DNA of 16,212 bases, from positions 1 through 16,212 of the forward strand of contig JABYQN010000023.1 of NCBI GenBank assembly GCA_022606135.1. The letters run 5' to 3'. Shown one piece after another: positions 1-10,514 of this stretch. The stretch's first letter is position 1; each line of letters opens with the position of its first letter. The DNA comes from Fomes fomentarius (Eukaryota; Basidiomycota; Agaricomycetes; Polyporales; Polyporaceae). Both the position numbers and the translations under genes were made by a program. Below the pieces are notes generated by a model. The model saw nothing but the letters and a program-made list of their open reading frames with translations. It was not told where the DNA came from and did not search any database.

Positions 1-2
1 CC

Positions 3-1983
3 TTCGTCAACTCTACTCAGCCGAGTGTATCCCAGGTTCTCCCGCCTCCGCCTCCCGCACCTCGCTGGGCCGTATGGCTTAATGCGCTATGGTTCTCGAG
101 TCTCATCTTCAGTCTCTCGGCCGCATCGGTCGGCATCATGGTCAAGCAATGGCTGAACGAGTACAGCACCGGGCTCATCGGTGATTCGCGACATTTTCGC
201 CTCCGCCAACACCGCTTGCAAAATCTGGAGAAGTGGCACGTCGCAGAGATTGTCGCAATCCTCCCGATTCTCCTTCAGATTGCGTTGGTGCTGTTCTTTG
301 GAGGCTTACTCGTTCTACTGTGGGGCCTCAATTCAGACATTGGAAGTGGCACGTCGCAGAGATTGTCGCAATCCTCCCGATTCTCCTTCAGATTGCGTTG
401 GTGCTGTTCTTTGGAGGCTTACTCGTTCTACTGTGGGGCCTCAATTCAGACATTGCTGCAGTCGCATCAGCGCTCATTGGTCTTCTATTTGCCTTCACCA
501 TTGGTACATTGCTCATTCCTGTCTTTCGAGCCGATTGCTGCTATCTATCTCCGCCGGTCTACGTATTCTTCGCCGCCCTACGTCCTGCGAAGGTCGCAGC
601 TTTCCACCTGCATCGGATAATGTGGAGCGAGCTATGTCGTCTCAGGAATCTAAAGTATTCGGATGATGGCCGCCGTGCATTTTCGGACTGGGTTGAGGAA
701 AACTGGACAGTCAAACCCTGGACGTTCACATGGCGAGGACGCGAGCTCCACCAAATTTCTCATTCCTCATTTCACCTCGATGTCACAATGGTGACGAAGG
801 CGTATGCTACCACCATGGACCAGTCCTATCTCGACGACTATGCCACCATTTGCTTCTCCGACTTTGGGGAGCCATCGCAGGTTGTAGACTGCTACCGAGG
901 ACTCGTGTCTGACATGGATCGTCATCAGCAGGACAAAGCTGCCATCCTCTGACCATACAGAGTGATCTCTGGCTTACAGCGAAAGTGGGGGTTATGCGTG
1001 GTCTGCCCGATATGGACGATTCTGGAGCATGCCTACGACCCCTGGAGAATACCTACTGGTGCAAGCAGCCACTGGTACAACCACTCTGGGCCAATACCCT
1101 GATCAGGGACAACATTTCCGTTGCATACCAGAAGGTCACGCCTCTGGGGTGGTACAGAAGTATCCACTACAATCATTGCAGCAACGCAATCAGAAAACGT
1201 GGTGAGCCATCCACCATCTCTACATGGTGCATGTGCTGGTCTGATGCTCAGTGTGACATCAGCTATACGTGTCGTTGAGCAAGAACTGCGGGAGCATGGC
1301 CAGAAAGCAGAGAATGAGTCCCTTGAACGGTGCTCAAGGGTCTGTACTTGCTGCTCAACTGGGTGGGCGCAAGTTCAGCGCGAACAACGCAGAGGAGATC
1401 GAAACGGCGAAGGTCATCCGTGCGCTCAACGCGCCATGGGCTGCTTTGCACTTCACGTGCTATACCACCGGGGCTGGCAAGACGCTTTCACTCGTCGACA
1501 ACGATACCCAGTTTATAATCTCAAGGCTACGCACACTCTGCGAAGATCGAGATCCAGACTTCATGACTACTGAGCTGGTCGACGCGCTCATGCGTCTTTA
1601 TGAAGTGCACGAGGAGGAATTCGAACATTATACACGGCGTTGGGATCCAAAGGACGAAAAGAGTTGGATCTTAAAGCTTAGCTGTGGGCATGAGGGATCT
1701 AGCGCAGTGCGTGTTTTTGTAGATGTTTCATTGATCAGTATGCTGATAAGACGATCAGCAAGCACACATCGAGGGTGAAAACCCTAGGCCCGCCGACACC
1801 CAGACACCATTTTCCGTGGACAGTGAGCGGGAAGCTGCTATTCTTGCCGAGGATCCAAAGGATTCCTCCCCTCTTCTAGATATTCATATTCATGCACCAT
1901 CCGAACGTGACCATCGGGCAGAGGAGCCCGGGGAGCCTGAGTCTCTCATAAATCCTTGCCCAACCTCGTCCTCATCGAACTGA
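3..1983 (+). CDS. DUF6535-domain membrane protein, 5'-partial, frame broken by a tandem duplication
   Basis: This is a basidiomycete-specific membrane protein of unknown function. The reading frame is open from the window edge and gives WLNALWFSSLIFSLSAASVG (first membrane span), then VKQWLNEY and RLRQHRLQNLEKWHVAEI, then ILPILLQIALVLFFGGLLVL (second span), and after the duplication AAVASALIGLLFAFTIGTLL (third span). This order is typical of DUF6535. My exon model is 3-904, 961-1201, 1263-1329, 1379-1706 and 1759-1983. The introns are 905-960, 1202-1262, 1330-1378 and 1707-1758; all are GT-AG, 49-61 nt, and keep the frame. The last exon encodes a polar, acidic tail (SVDSEREAAILAEDPK) ending in TGA at 1981-1983. 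The only lesion I see is the 113-bp duplication at 230-455, which shifts the frame. The family assignment is firm. Intron 1330-1378 is the least certain. The N-terminus lies outside the window. Confidence 0.8.
230..455 (+). repeat. Exact 113-bp tandem duplication inside the DUF6535 exon
   Basis: Bases 230-342 and 343-455 are identical, head to tail. The unit encodes the second membrane span. Since 113 is not a multiple of 3, the upstream frame (codons starting at 3, 6, ...) ends in nonsense in copy 2, while the downstream frame is entered only from copy 2. Removing one copy restores a single frame from position 3 to 904. No AG^GT junction occurs in the unit, so splicing cannot simply remove one copy. 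It is either a very recent duplication or an assembly error. Confidence 0.95.
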
Positions 1984-4900
1984 GTGCGCAATCTCAGAAT
2001 TGACCTCGTACAGCTCGCACATTCTCCACGACCTCCATGCTCCCTAGCACTCTCGCTTCCTCCCTGTCCCAGTGACACTGCGCTTCATCGAGGGAAGTGC
2101 CCACTGAGGGGCACTTGCGTCTTTTCTCTGATCCTCATCCGCCTCCACATGTGCCCGTTCTCTCTCGCAACACAACCGTGTACAAGAATCTATAAGCCTT
2201 TGTAGCCTTACACCTGCTTCATCACACACCCAGCCACCTCAGTCATCCTCGACGCATCCTCGCACATCAAACCCGCTGCAAATACTGGCAGGATGTCGTT
2301 TCCTTCACTTCAAGTCCCATCTCCTCCCGCTGTCGAGCTCTCTGCATTTCGCTTGACCGTGTTGACATGGTCACTCAAATTCGACCTCGTCTACTCCTCC
2401 TCGATGTCACTGGACGTCACTAAATGCACACGCCGACCTGCTCTGCTGTGCACAATCCTCAGAGATCCCACCCGCGCATGAGCGTCCCCAATCCCCTCGC
2501 CCCACCACGGCATCCCGTGTTCGTCGCTGCATCCCATCTCCTTTAGACGTCTCCGTTGGTCCTTGCCTTCATTATGGTTCTGTCTCCATCTCATCACTTT
2601 GACTGCCTATATCATGTCTTGTGAGCCCTTTCCTGCAGATGTGTCGTTCGATTTACGTTCCTATTCCTGAAGTTGATCCGCCATAACGCTTTCCTCGCGT
2701 TTCGACATCCTCGTTAGCTGCCTATTCATAATGACTCGTAGACTGAACACGTTCTTGTCTGGTCCTTCTATATGACTCAGTCTCTTGCACGTTTCGCACT
2801 ATGTACTACTCTGACTTCTCCCTGTACAACCATATCTATATAGGGCTTCTCCGACCTTGAACGACAATGTATTCACCGACGGAGTACATGCCGTCGGATG
2901 TCCCAACCCATGCACGGAATATTTTATGATACTTGGCCCTCGTTGTCTACTTGTCGACCTGAAAATCCGTCTACACGACACTGTTTTGGTTCATGAGGGA
3001 GGAAACGGGATCTTGCGTCCCGAAGCAGGACATAGCAGGTACACGAAGGCGCATAAGTATGTCCGCATTGCATTCGGACTCCTTAGACACCGCACTTGTT
3101 GACAACATTCGCTCATGGCCGGCGCACGAGCGCATAACGAGACAGTCTTCTTAGCGTGTCCTTGCACCAACTCGCACAGAGGGCAGGGAGCGTTGGAAAC
3201 ATGGCAACTTCATGTCTTGCCCGGAACACCTTGAGCCGACAGCGTGCCACAAGACTAGCTATAACAAGCGATACGTAGAGCAGGGCAAGATTGAGCATAC
3301 AGAACGCGGGATCAGAAATTCAGGGTGCGGTGAGCTCCAGATGACTCTAGATATGACTAGAGAAGTCTGGACTGTGTTGCGAAGTGCTGGTCATACCTCA
3401 CACATTCTATGAAGGTGCGACATTGCGTGCGTGTACCCGTACAATATCATAACAAGACATGCCTCATGACGAGTAAGAGGATGTCCATATACTAGTAAAG
3501 GCTGCGCAGAGATGGCTGTATGCGCTCTGGATGAAGTTTGTTCTCTTGACGTCGATTGCGTAGGACTGGGAATAGTACAAAGAGTTCATAGCCGCGAGGC
3601 CGAATGAAGTGCAACAGGGAGACTGAGGGGTACGAAGACCTCGCCTGGAACGAATGTGTGCTCGATCAATATTCGCACTGAAGTAGCATGATATCGCCAT
3701 GTACAGCCCAGGGAAGCTTGGGATTGGAGCAAGGTGGAGAGCCTGCATCGCCGTCGGAGATGTCCCACAGTTGGAGTAGGGAAACAGGGAGTGACGACAC
3801 ACCGGCGGCGGTGGGATGGATATGGAGAATTGCCACGGATAGGCGGGGGATGCCGAGTAGGGAAGTCGGTGAGCGATGACGGCGGAGCAGTGACCCTGTG
3901 AGCAGTAACCGAGATAGAGAGACTCTGGACGAGCAGCGCCTGTCCCTGCTGCGAAGACAATAGCCACCACGTGTTACGTGCGCTCCCAAGTGACACAGCG
4001 ATGACGTAGACTTCGAACCTTGTTGTACAAACCCTGGACGCCGGTCGGTCCGGCACTACACACCCTCAATTGGAGGTTTGCTGGTCCTATATACGCCATA
4101 GAAGTAGCGGAACCGCTGCAGACACCGGAGGGCGAGAGCCAGCGTATGCACACTGTCTATGACTGTGCCGGGGTGGGATCTAACTAGGATCTAACTGCGT
4201 GAGGGTGATATCGGGTCGCTACAGTGAGTTGGTGAGCATTCGCATCAAGACGGGCTCCCTGGAGCATGTCGTACATCTTGTCATGCTTGGCATCCCAACT
4301 GCGTGTATGGTCGGGTTAGCGGGGAGATCAGTCAAGTTGTTACGGTAGATTAGGTACCTTGTGCAATCCGAGCTCTGAGGGAGAGGGGAATGAGACGTGC
4401 ACCGCGAGGCTTGCGCCCAAACATACGGGCGTAGCTCGCGGGTGGGTGTCGTTTGAGCGCAAAGAATGCGACTGGGTTCGCTCGCACTCCAGGGCGCTGG
4501 TCTGGTCCAAGCAAGCTGGGATGCGCTTCGGTATTCGATTCCCGGAAATTGGATGTGGAACTTGAAGAGAGCTAGACGACGCAGGCACTCACGCGCCCAC
4601 GCGCCCTTCCACATCCGGTCTCCCGCCGTTTGAGCATATGGTCTGGGGAGTGTTCGCTTCTCCCACTTTGCGGAACAACACTGCACCTTACTGAGGTGAA
4701 GGATGAAGAAGGCGAGTGTGAGCGAAAACACTGCAGCCCATCCTGGTAGAAGGGACGTCAGATCAGACCAATTCGCAAAGAGCGATTTTGTTGCTCACTA
4801 GGAAAGACTCTAGAAGGCCGAGGCCCGGGACATCGAGAACCAACAAGAGCTGGACGCTTCCTGGGTAGTGAGCACTTGCAAGACTCAAGCGCGAGCGCCG

Positions 4901-5225
4901 CGATGTCGACTCAGGTAGCCGAGCGCCAGCCTGTCTCGGGCCAGAGGTGGTAGGAGATGTCTCAGGAATGAGCGTGTACAGTCTCTGCCTGAAGTAGAGG
5001 TCGCAGACGTCTACTCGCCTTACATGATGAGACGGGGAGAGCGCGAGACCGTAAAGCGCAGCCAGATCCCGCGAAGTTTCCTGTATTCACAGAGCGTGTC
5101 CACGTCTTCACCAGTGAACCAGTGAACGTTCGAGGTAGCGGAGGCTTGGAAACAACCAGCGAAGGGTCATGAAGTCACTGAAGACTTGAAGCGCAAATGC
5201 GGCGGAGTTTGGGAAATCGTATGCT
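1984..5225. other. 3.2-kb stretch without a recognisable gene
   Basis: After the DUF6535 stop I find no protein family on either strand. The longest open frames are on the minus strand (about 3464-4056 and 4219-4731). They overlap each other in different frames, have low-complexity composition (Ser, Arg, Pro, Cys) and show no domain pattern, apart from one short hydrophobic run, FSLTLAFFILHL, near 4730. The first few hundred bases probably include the 3' UTR of the DUF6535 gene. A decayed gene on the minus strand cannot be excluded. Confidence 0.5.
4176..4196 (+). repeat. Small tandem repeat of an 11-bp unit
   Basis: GGATCTAACTA at 4176-4186 is followed directly by GGATCTAACT at 4187-4196. 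It lies in non-coding sequence and no function is inferred. Confidence 0.7.
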
Positions 5226-6232
5226 ATGTTTGATAGGAGTAGAATCCAACGTACCATGAGGTCGATAAGGTTCCCTCTTCCGAGAGACAGAAGACGTCTA
5301 TTCGATGGCAAGGCGCAGAAGGCTGCGTATACGCTGCACAGGGTCAAGATGGAACTTGATGAGGCGGACGAGATGGTGCGTGTATGTTTCCTTCTGGCGG
5401 CTTCTTCTGGGTGTTTTGAGTGCATGGTTGCGGGTGCGCGGAGGAGGTGAGAAAGCGGTGGAGGGCAGGTTTGACTTCTGCGCGGCTGATTGTGGATCTT
5501 TGGAGTCGCTCGTCCACGCTGCGTCCACAGCTCGTCCGACCTCATCTTCAGTCTGGCGGTCTACGCTCACTCCAGACTGTCCACCTCGACTGTCCACCTC
5601 CTTCTCAACTCCAATCTCGCTATCCTTAATCCACGTACCAGTCCTGGATCAAAGCCACGAGAACAGGCCTCCAGCAATACAAGAAGTTCTCTAAGATATG
5701 ACGCGCAGGCCTCCCGCGCCGGCTGCTCGCCTGTCCTGGCCTGAATGGCACGCCCGCGAGCGACGAGCCGTATGGCGCGACGAACGACAGGAGTCACCGC
5801 CGGACGCGGTTGCTGGCGGGGACGGTACTGTTAGAGGATAGTTACAGCAAGTTGCAGGACAGTCAGCAGATCGCGCTGGAGACAGGAGCGGGGTGCGGAT
5901 GAGCTTGATAGTGCAGAGGGAGCAGATTCAGAACATGCGGGATACGGTGTGTGTCTTGTTGGTTGGAGTTATGTAGTTTGTGGCTGCAACGGGTGGATAC
6001 CGCCATCGACCGCGCACACTGAAGATGCTTATGTAGACGGTACGTCTGCCTCCCATGGACTTGCCCTAGCGCATTCATGCGCGTTGACTGAGGTGACCAT
6101 CTCGCTCAGCCTCGCTCACGGTTACACCTTGCCGCTCCCAGGTACAGTAGCACGTGGTCACCGCGGCGATCATCGTCGTGCTCATCTTTCTCATCCCTCG
6201 TCATCCTCTACTACAAGTTCATATCGTCAAGC
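5226..6232 (+). pseudogene. VTI1: VTI1-like Qb-SNARE, damaged copy
   Basis: Vti1 is a SNARE of Golgi, endosome and vacuole membranes that drives vesicle fusion. Fragments occur in family order: TMRSIR and KMELDEADEM (5226-5375, then a GTGCGT donor at 5376); QQYKKFSK (about 5670-5693); GTPASDEPYGATNDR (5747-5791); LLAGTVLLEDS and LQDSQQIALET (5810-5885); QREQIQNMRDT (5914-5946) and VDTAIDRA (5993-6016) from the SNARE helix; and the C-terminal anchor VVTAAIIVVLIFLI (6154-6195), which continues as LVILYYKF only after a frame shift (6197-6220). Frame changes occur near 5700, 5885-5913 and 6196. There is an in-frame TAG at 6148-6150 just before the membrane anchor, where homologues have Gln. The exon normally following DEADEM (MEIE-type sequence) was not found. 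No stop codon follows the anchor closely. The identity is clear. Whether it is a true pseudogene or an error-ridden sequence of a working gene is open. Confidence 0.78.
5575..5600 (+). repeat. Perfect 13-bp tandem repeat
   Basis: GACTGTCCACCTC is repeated exactly at 5575-5587 and 5588-5600. It lies in the presumed intron or eroded exon region of the VTI1-like gene. Confidence 0.8.
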
Positions 6233-6255
6233 ACGGTTTGGCGCCCTTCGTGGAG

Positions 6256-6372
6256 TCGCGCCACGTTTGGACTGCCCTCAACGCGAAACCCGCCAGTTCC
6301 AAGCTGTCATCGTCGAGCAAGTTGTCGACGGCATACAGCCTCGACTAGAAATCTGGACGAGGAGGCCAACCC
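6256..6372. repeat. Dispersed short repeat, copy A
   Basis: This segment aligns with 14074-14196 over about 120 bp, sharing blocks such as TCGCGCCAC, CCTCAACGC, CACCGTCGAGCAA-like, TGGACGAGGAGG and an Ala-Val-Asp-Asn-Leu-Leu-Asp reading on the minus strand. On that strand copy A reads AVDNLLDDDSLELAGFALRA and copy B reads TVDKLLDGGSGEPVAGAALR, both followed by a WR(D/E) motif. The repeat may be a fragment of a duplicated protein-coding gene or a mobile element. I cannot name the family. It starts just downstream of the VTI1 membrane anchor. Confidence 0.6.
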
Positions 6373-6589
6373 ACCCCGCGCCACCGCCATTTGGAAGTGT
6401 GCGCCGGAACTCGACCACGCACAGTCCGTGCTTCGCGAGCCAAGGCGAGATGGGGACTGGAGTCCCGCTCTCTCCCGTTCCTTCACTCCACGTCCCCGCC
6501 GGCTCATCTCCTCCTCCAACCAGTGCACGACTCCATCTCCCTGACTAGCTTGCACGGAAAGCGCAAGGAGTCACGTCGAATATTGCACA

Positions 6590-7879
6590 CATCTAAGTGT
6601 GTGGTATTTCAACAGAGCATTCGTGCTGTTCGGCCGGGCGACGCAACAGGTGTTCGAGATGAAGGGCGTGAAGCACAACGTACGTCCTCCCTTCCCGCTC
6701 ATCAATACTTCCGAGTCTTTGTATGGGTCCTGGCCGTTTGCATTTTCAGTTTTGTCAGATGGCACGGTTGTCATTTCTATGGCGGTGCGTTTACCTGATG
6801 CCCTCCAACATCCGATTGCCCGCTCAATCCCCCTCCCCCGATCCCCAATGCGACTCTCAATCTATCATTCTCCGTATGCATGCTCACGCTCACGCTTGCT
6901 TCCTGCATGGGCGATATTTGGCCCTGTCCTGACAAATGGCTACAACTCTTGAACCGACTGCCAGTTCTCCTCCCCAACCAAGGCAGTCGCCTATAAGGTC
7001 TACCTGGATCAGTTCGTCTTCACCCTATGTCCGTTCCCTTTCTTTGTCGATCTCGCCGGCACATGGCTCTCCGTGCAATACCCCGCTGTCTAGCAAGACC
7101 TGGGCAGATCTCCGAGGTGTCGCGCATGCGACGTGGATTGAATGCAGTTACCTGATGTCGACGGACGGGTCAGGGCATGGGTGGACACAGCGCGAATATG
7201 GGCAGCGAGACTCTTGCAAAGATTGTGCCACGGCCACGCATTTCCTCACTGTCAAAGCCAGACGCCGCAAGCGGTCAGCTACGTTGCTTGGTAGGCGGCA
7301 AGATTACGTTTCTTCTCCTCGCTTGGTCCACTCTATGCCATCCTGCCACTCGATGCTCACCCAATCTCCTCTCTGGGTGTGTATATGCAGGTGTCGTCGC
7401 CATGTTCTTCGGCAGTCTTACGCTGCTCAAAGGCAAGGGAGTCAACGACGCCAAGGAGCGTATACAGGAGGTCAGTTCTCATTCTCTCACCTAGAGATCG
7501 CACGCTGATGTGCCACCTCTAGGCATATGTCCCGACAATCATCCGTAACTGGTACGTACACTAATCCTCATCCTGGGCGTGTCACATCGGCTGAGTACTT
7601 TTCTTCGCGCGCACAGGGGCGTGTTCATCCCGACCCAAATCGTGAACTTCGCGCTCGTGCCGCATCATCTGCATTTCGTCACCATCGGTGTCATCTCGCT
7701 CTTCTGGAGTGCGTCCCTCCATTGTCACATCCTCTCCGTCTTCCGGCGTACTGATGAGATCGCTGCGTTGCTTGACAGATGCATCCCTGAGCTCTGTGAA
7801 TGCGAAGAAGCAGGTCGAGATCGCCGCAGAGCACGAGCACGCACACACCCTCGAGGACTCGGAGAAGAAGGACGGGTAA
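6590..7879 (+). CDS. Mpv17/PMP22-family membrane protein, 5' half damaged
   Basis: Mpv17/PMP22 proteins are small four-helix proteins of the mitochondrial inner membrane or peroxisome (yeast SYM1 is one). The 3' half is intact: exons 7391-7470 (VVAMFFGSLTLLKGKGVNDA and AKERIQE), 7523-7551 (AYVPTIIRN), 7617-7708 (GVFIPTQIVNFALVPHH, then VTIGVISLFW) and 7779-7879 (SLSSVNAKKQVEIAAEHEH to a TAA stop). Introns 7471-7522, 7552-7616 and 7709-7778 are GT-AG and in phase, and W-x-x-x-P-x-Q-x-x-N-F-x-x-V-P is the family C-terminal signature. The 5' half is recognisable but broken: QQVFEMKGVKHN ends at a GTACGT donor (6680), ARLSF with a shifted YGG precedes a GTGCGT donor (6785), then FGPVLT (6917-6934), WLQLLNRLPVLL (6937-6972) and KAVAYKVYLDQFVFT (6980-7024) lie in three frames. 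The true start is not visible. About 365 nt separate DQFVFT from the next exon, unusually long for this gene. Confidence 0.8.
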
Positions 7880-8066
7880 GATACATATATCAGTACATCG
7901 GGACCTTGCTACGGCATGTTGCAGCCCACCGTTGCTCATATATACATTGAGTCTGTAGATTGCTACTACGTCCGACACATATAGACCATAGACGAATCAG
8001 CGAAATATCCTAGAGAGTGTTACGGGGGCAATGCAGCAGGACTGAGACCGTATGTCCACATATGCG

Positions 8067-9200
8067 CTAATGAGCTACAGTAGTAGTTGCCTCTGCAAGA
8101 ACGTCCAAGTGTCCGATATCGCGAATGTAGACTGTCCCCTCCTCATCTCCGTAGACCAACATCTGGCTGTCTTGAGTGAACAAACGATAATCGGGCAGGT
8201 GATGAGATTGAAGGTGGACAAATGCATGCCATCGCTCGCCCTCCTCAGATGGAGTGTACAATCCCATGAGATGCTCGTGGCGAACAAATGACCGCAAGGA
8301 GAAAACCACATCCGGCACACCCACTCGCCGTTGGCGTGCGGTGTGATTCCACCTTGCGCGACGGGTGCATTTGAGTATACCCTGTCAACGATAGCAGAGT
8401 GCCACATCTTGCCCCTGTAGCCGATGAAGGATTTCTGAGTCGCCAGGTCGGATACAGCAATCAATGGATCTTCCTCGATCGACAACCCGGGCGTGGGGAG
8501 TCCAAGCGCATATGACGGGGCGGTGAGGGTGTACCAAAGTCCATGTCCCACATTGTGATGCTGGTACCATCAGCGTCCAGAATGGCGAGCAGGCTCCCAT
8601 CGGAGGAGATCAAGTGCTCTAGAAATTCTTCGCGCACGGTCTCCATGGGCTGGTGACGATCTACCAATCGCACAAGGCCGCGATCGGTGAGAGAGTACGT
8701 CGCATCCGGAGGGACGACAGATGGAGGAGTTGTCAAGCCGGATCCAGTGCGTTCTTTCGATGGCACGGTATACCAACAGAAGAGTCGCTTTGTCTCGGTA
8801 GTGATAGCAGACACAACGAGAGTTCATCCTGCAACCAGCCATGCATGAAGTTTCGGATGTCTTCCCGGAGTCGAAACCTCCAAGGATTCCGAGCAGTGTG
8901 CTGGTGGGCACGCTCCAGATACGATTCTCCAATGTCCGCGGAGAGGCAATATACTGCTATCCGCGAAAACTGGAGCTTGTGGTATCCTGGTCGGTATACC
9001 AGTCGACAGCGACTTCAATGTGGGCCGGGCCTCCGTGCCCTCGCTCTACCCTCCAGAGTATGAGGTTTTATTGTCTGATGCGCTCGTGATCCATCGACAT
9101 CGGGCGATGCAGCTAGAGCATCCACCGTGCCATCATGGCCGTAACTGTCCGGCTCTGCAAGGTCGTCCAGGTCTGAAGTGCATAGCGGCTCAATCAGCAT
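8067..9200 (-). CDS. WD40-repeat protein, multiple frame breaks
   Basis: This is a beta-propeller protein, probably a scaffold or a substrate-binding module. Several WD40 blades are visible in minus-strand order: GHDGTVDALAASPD (about 9098-9143), ENRIWSVPTSTLLGILGGF (about 8880-8935), LLAILDADGTSITMWDM (about 8540-8596), FSPCGHLFATSISWDCTLHL (about 8245-8307), and SQMLVYGDEEGTVYIRDI (about 8115-8172), ending with a TAG stop at 8067-8069. The blades fall in different frames. Two shifts can be placed: at C8534-C8535, where one missing base would join DMDFG to TLTAPSYALG, and at A8182-A8184, where one missing base would join the frame before it to TQDSQMLVYG. There is also an in-frame stop near 8957-8959. 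The N-terminus is unclear: the first blade begins within about 60 nt of the stop of the upstream F-box gene on the same strand. The family call is good; the gene boundaries are weak. Confidence 0.72.
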
Positions 9201-10514
9201 CAGGACGCAATTCAATTGAAGACCTCTCACCTCCCTGACACTGGACTTTGAACGGGCATTGTTTGTGTAGAGTGGAAATATACACTGCAGTGTCCGAGTC
9301 ACAATCTGTCCGTTCTCGCCCGTTGCACCTTGGCATGAAGAGTACACGACTTGGATTAAGTCTAACAGCTGATTCCTCGAATTGTTGACATGCTTCTGCT
9401 GTCTCGTCTTTCCGGATGTCCGCAAGACTGTGAGGTAACGCGTCTTATACTTAATTCGATGGTCAGCACGTCTAGACGGGCAAGGGAGTTGAGGACATTG
9501 GTCGCTAGTTCGATCATAGGAGTAAACAGTGCATGTCTACTGGCAGGAACAATCTCAACGACCGCAGTCTCTCCAATCTGGAAATGAGAGACAGGATCGG
9601 ATCTACACAGACGAGAATGTTAGCTGAGGCTTGGAGCGATATAGGTGGGATGGCAGAAGGTGATAGATAGTACACGAACCATTCGTGGCCACGACGTCGA
9701 ATGTGAGGGTCTCAATTGTGGATTGTAGCATCTTCAACAGAAGATCTGCGCCTCGTGTCACAACGTTGATGAGCTAAGAAATGTCGTGAGTCTGAGGATA
9801 ATCATCATACACAAGGAGGTCGGATTACACATGGTCAAAGACTCAACGTGCAAATTGGGAGCGAGTAGATTGATGCACGTGTCCACCTCTTCAGGTCTTG
9901 CCGCATTTTGAAACCAACATCCTCACAACGCAGCTTCCGCAGGGCTGGCATAGATGAGACCAGCCTGGTGCAGTCGACAGGAGTGACAAAAGTCATTTTG
10001 ATCAGGTGGAGTTCCCGCACGGTAGTAGCAAGTCTTCGTATGGTCGCAAGTGCCGTGCGGTGGTACGCCGGGGCCGAGGTATAGGTATATTCCGGTCAAT
10101 CACTGGACCACTCGATGTGATTCTGCCACTGAACTTCCAACAAACCAAGTTCGGAAGTGAGGTCAAGAGTGGGACCGGCACCATCTGGAATAGAAACGCC
10201 GGCTCGTGATCATTCTTGTCATCAAACAGCTTGGCGCGGAACGTGAGGGAGCGCACAAGTGGAAGTAGATGGGGAGATTGAGACAGTGATGTGCAGAGTG
10301 AAAAGAGCTCATCCTTCGTCGTGACGCGGATGGCAGCGAAGAGGTGATAGCGAGTTCGGGGAAGCCAGCGACGGGATGTCAAGGCGCATCTCCGAAGGGC
10401 ACGGATGTCGTATTGAAGTTTGTCAATGATGCGTTCCTCAACTTCTACAGGGAGGGTAGCCACTGCAGCAGGGAGAGGGGATGTTGTGGTGGATGTGAGA
10501 GACGATGTCGACAT
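9190..10514 (-). CDS. F-box protein with leucine-rich C-terminal part, frame breaks
   Basis: F-box proteins link substrates to SCF ubiquitin ligases through Skp1. The chosen ATG at 10512-10514 begins MSTSSLTSTTTSPLP; the F-box follows at residues about 20-62 (LPVEVEERIIDKLQYDIRAL, then CALTSRRWLPRTRYHLF). Leucine-rich segments follow, as in the large polypore F-box family: LPNLVCWKFSGRI, TTVRELHLIKMTF, MPALRKLRCEDVGF, EEVDTCINLLAPNLHVESLT, LLLKMLQSTIETLTFDVVAT, RLERLRSLRLFLPVDMH, and NPSRVLFMPRCNGRERTD near the end, with a TGA at 9190-9192. The intron at 9603-9679 is well supported (GT, CTAAC branch site, TAG, phase kept); 9774-9830 is probable. Frame breaks sit at G10070-10073, T9906-9909 and A9524-9526, and each is explained by one missing base of the homopolymer. 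At least one further break lies near 9390. Confidence 0.8.

Noticed and set aside
3464..4731. Overlapping minus-strand open frames, considered as a seven-helix or DUF6533-type membrane protein
   Set aside because: Only one short hydrophobic run is seen, frames overlap without plausible splice joins, and no family motif can be pointed to.
5108..5545. Minus-strand open frame of 145 codons with some hydrophobic segments
   Set aside because: Its first half is antisense to the VTI1 exon ending in DEADEM; the plus-strand reading matches a known family and ends at a good donor site, so the minus frame is probably a shadow.
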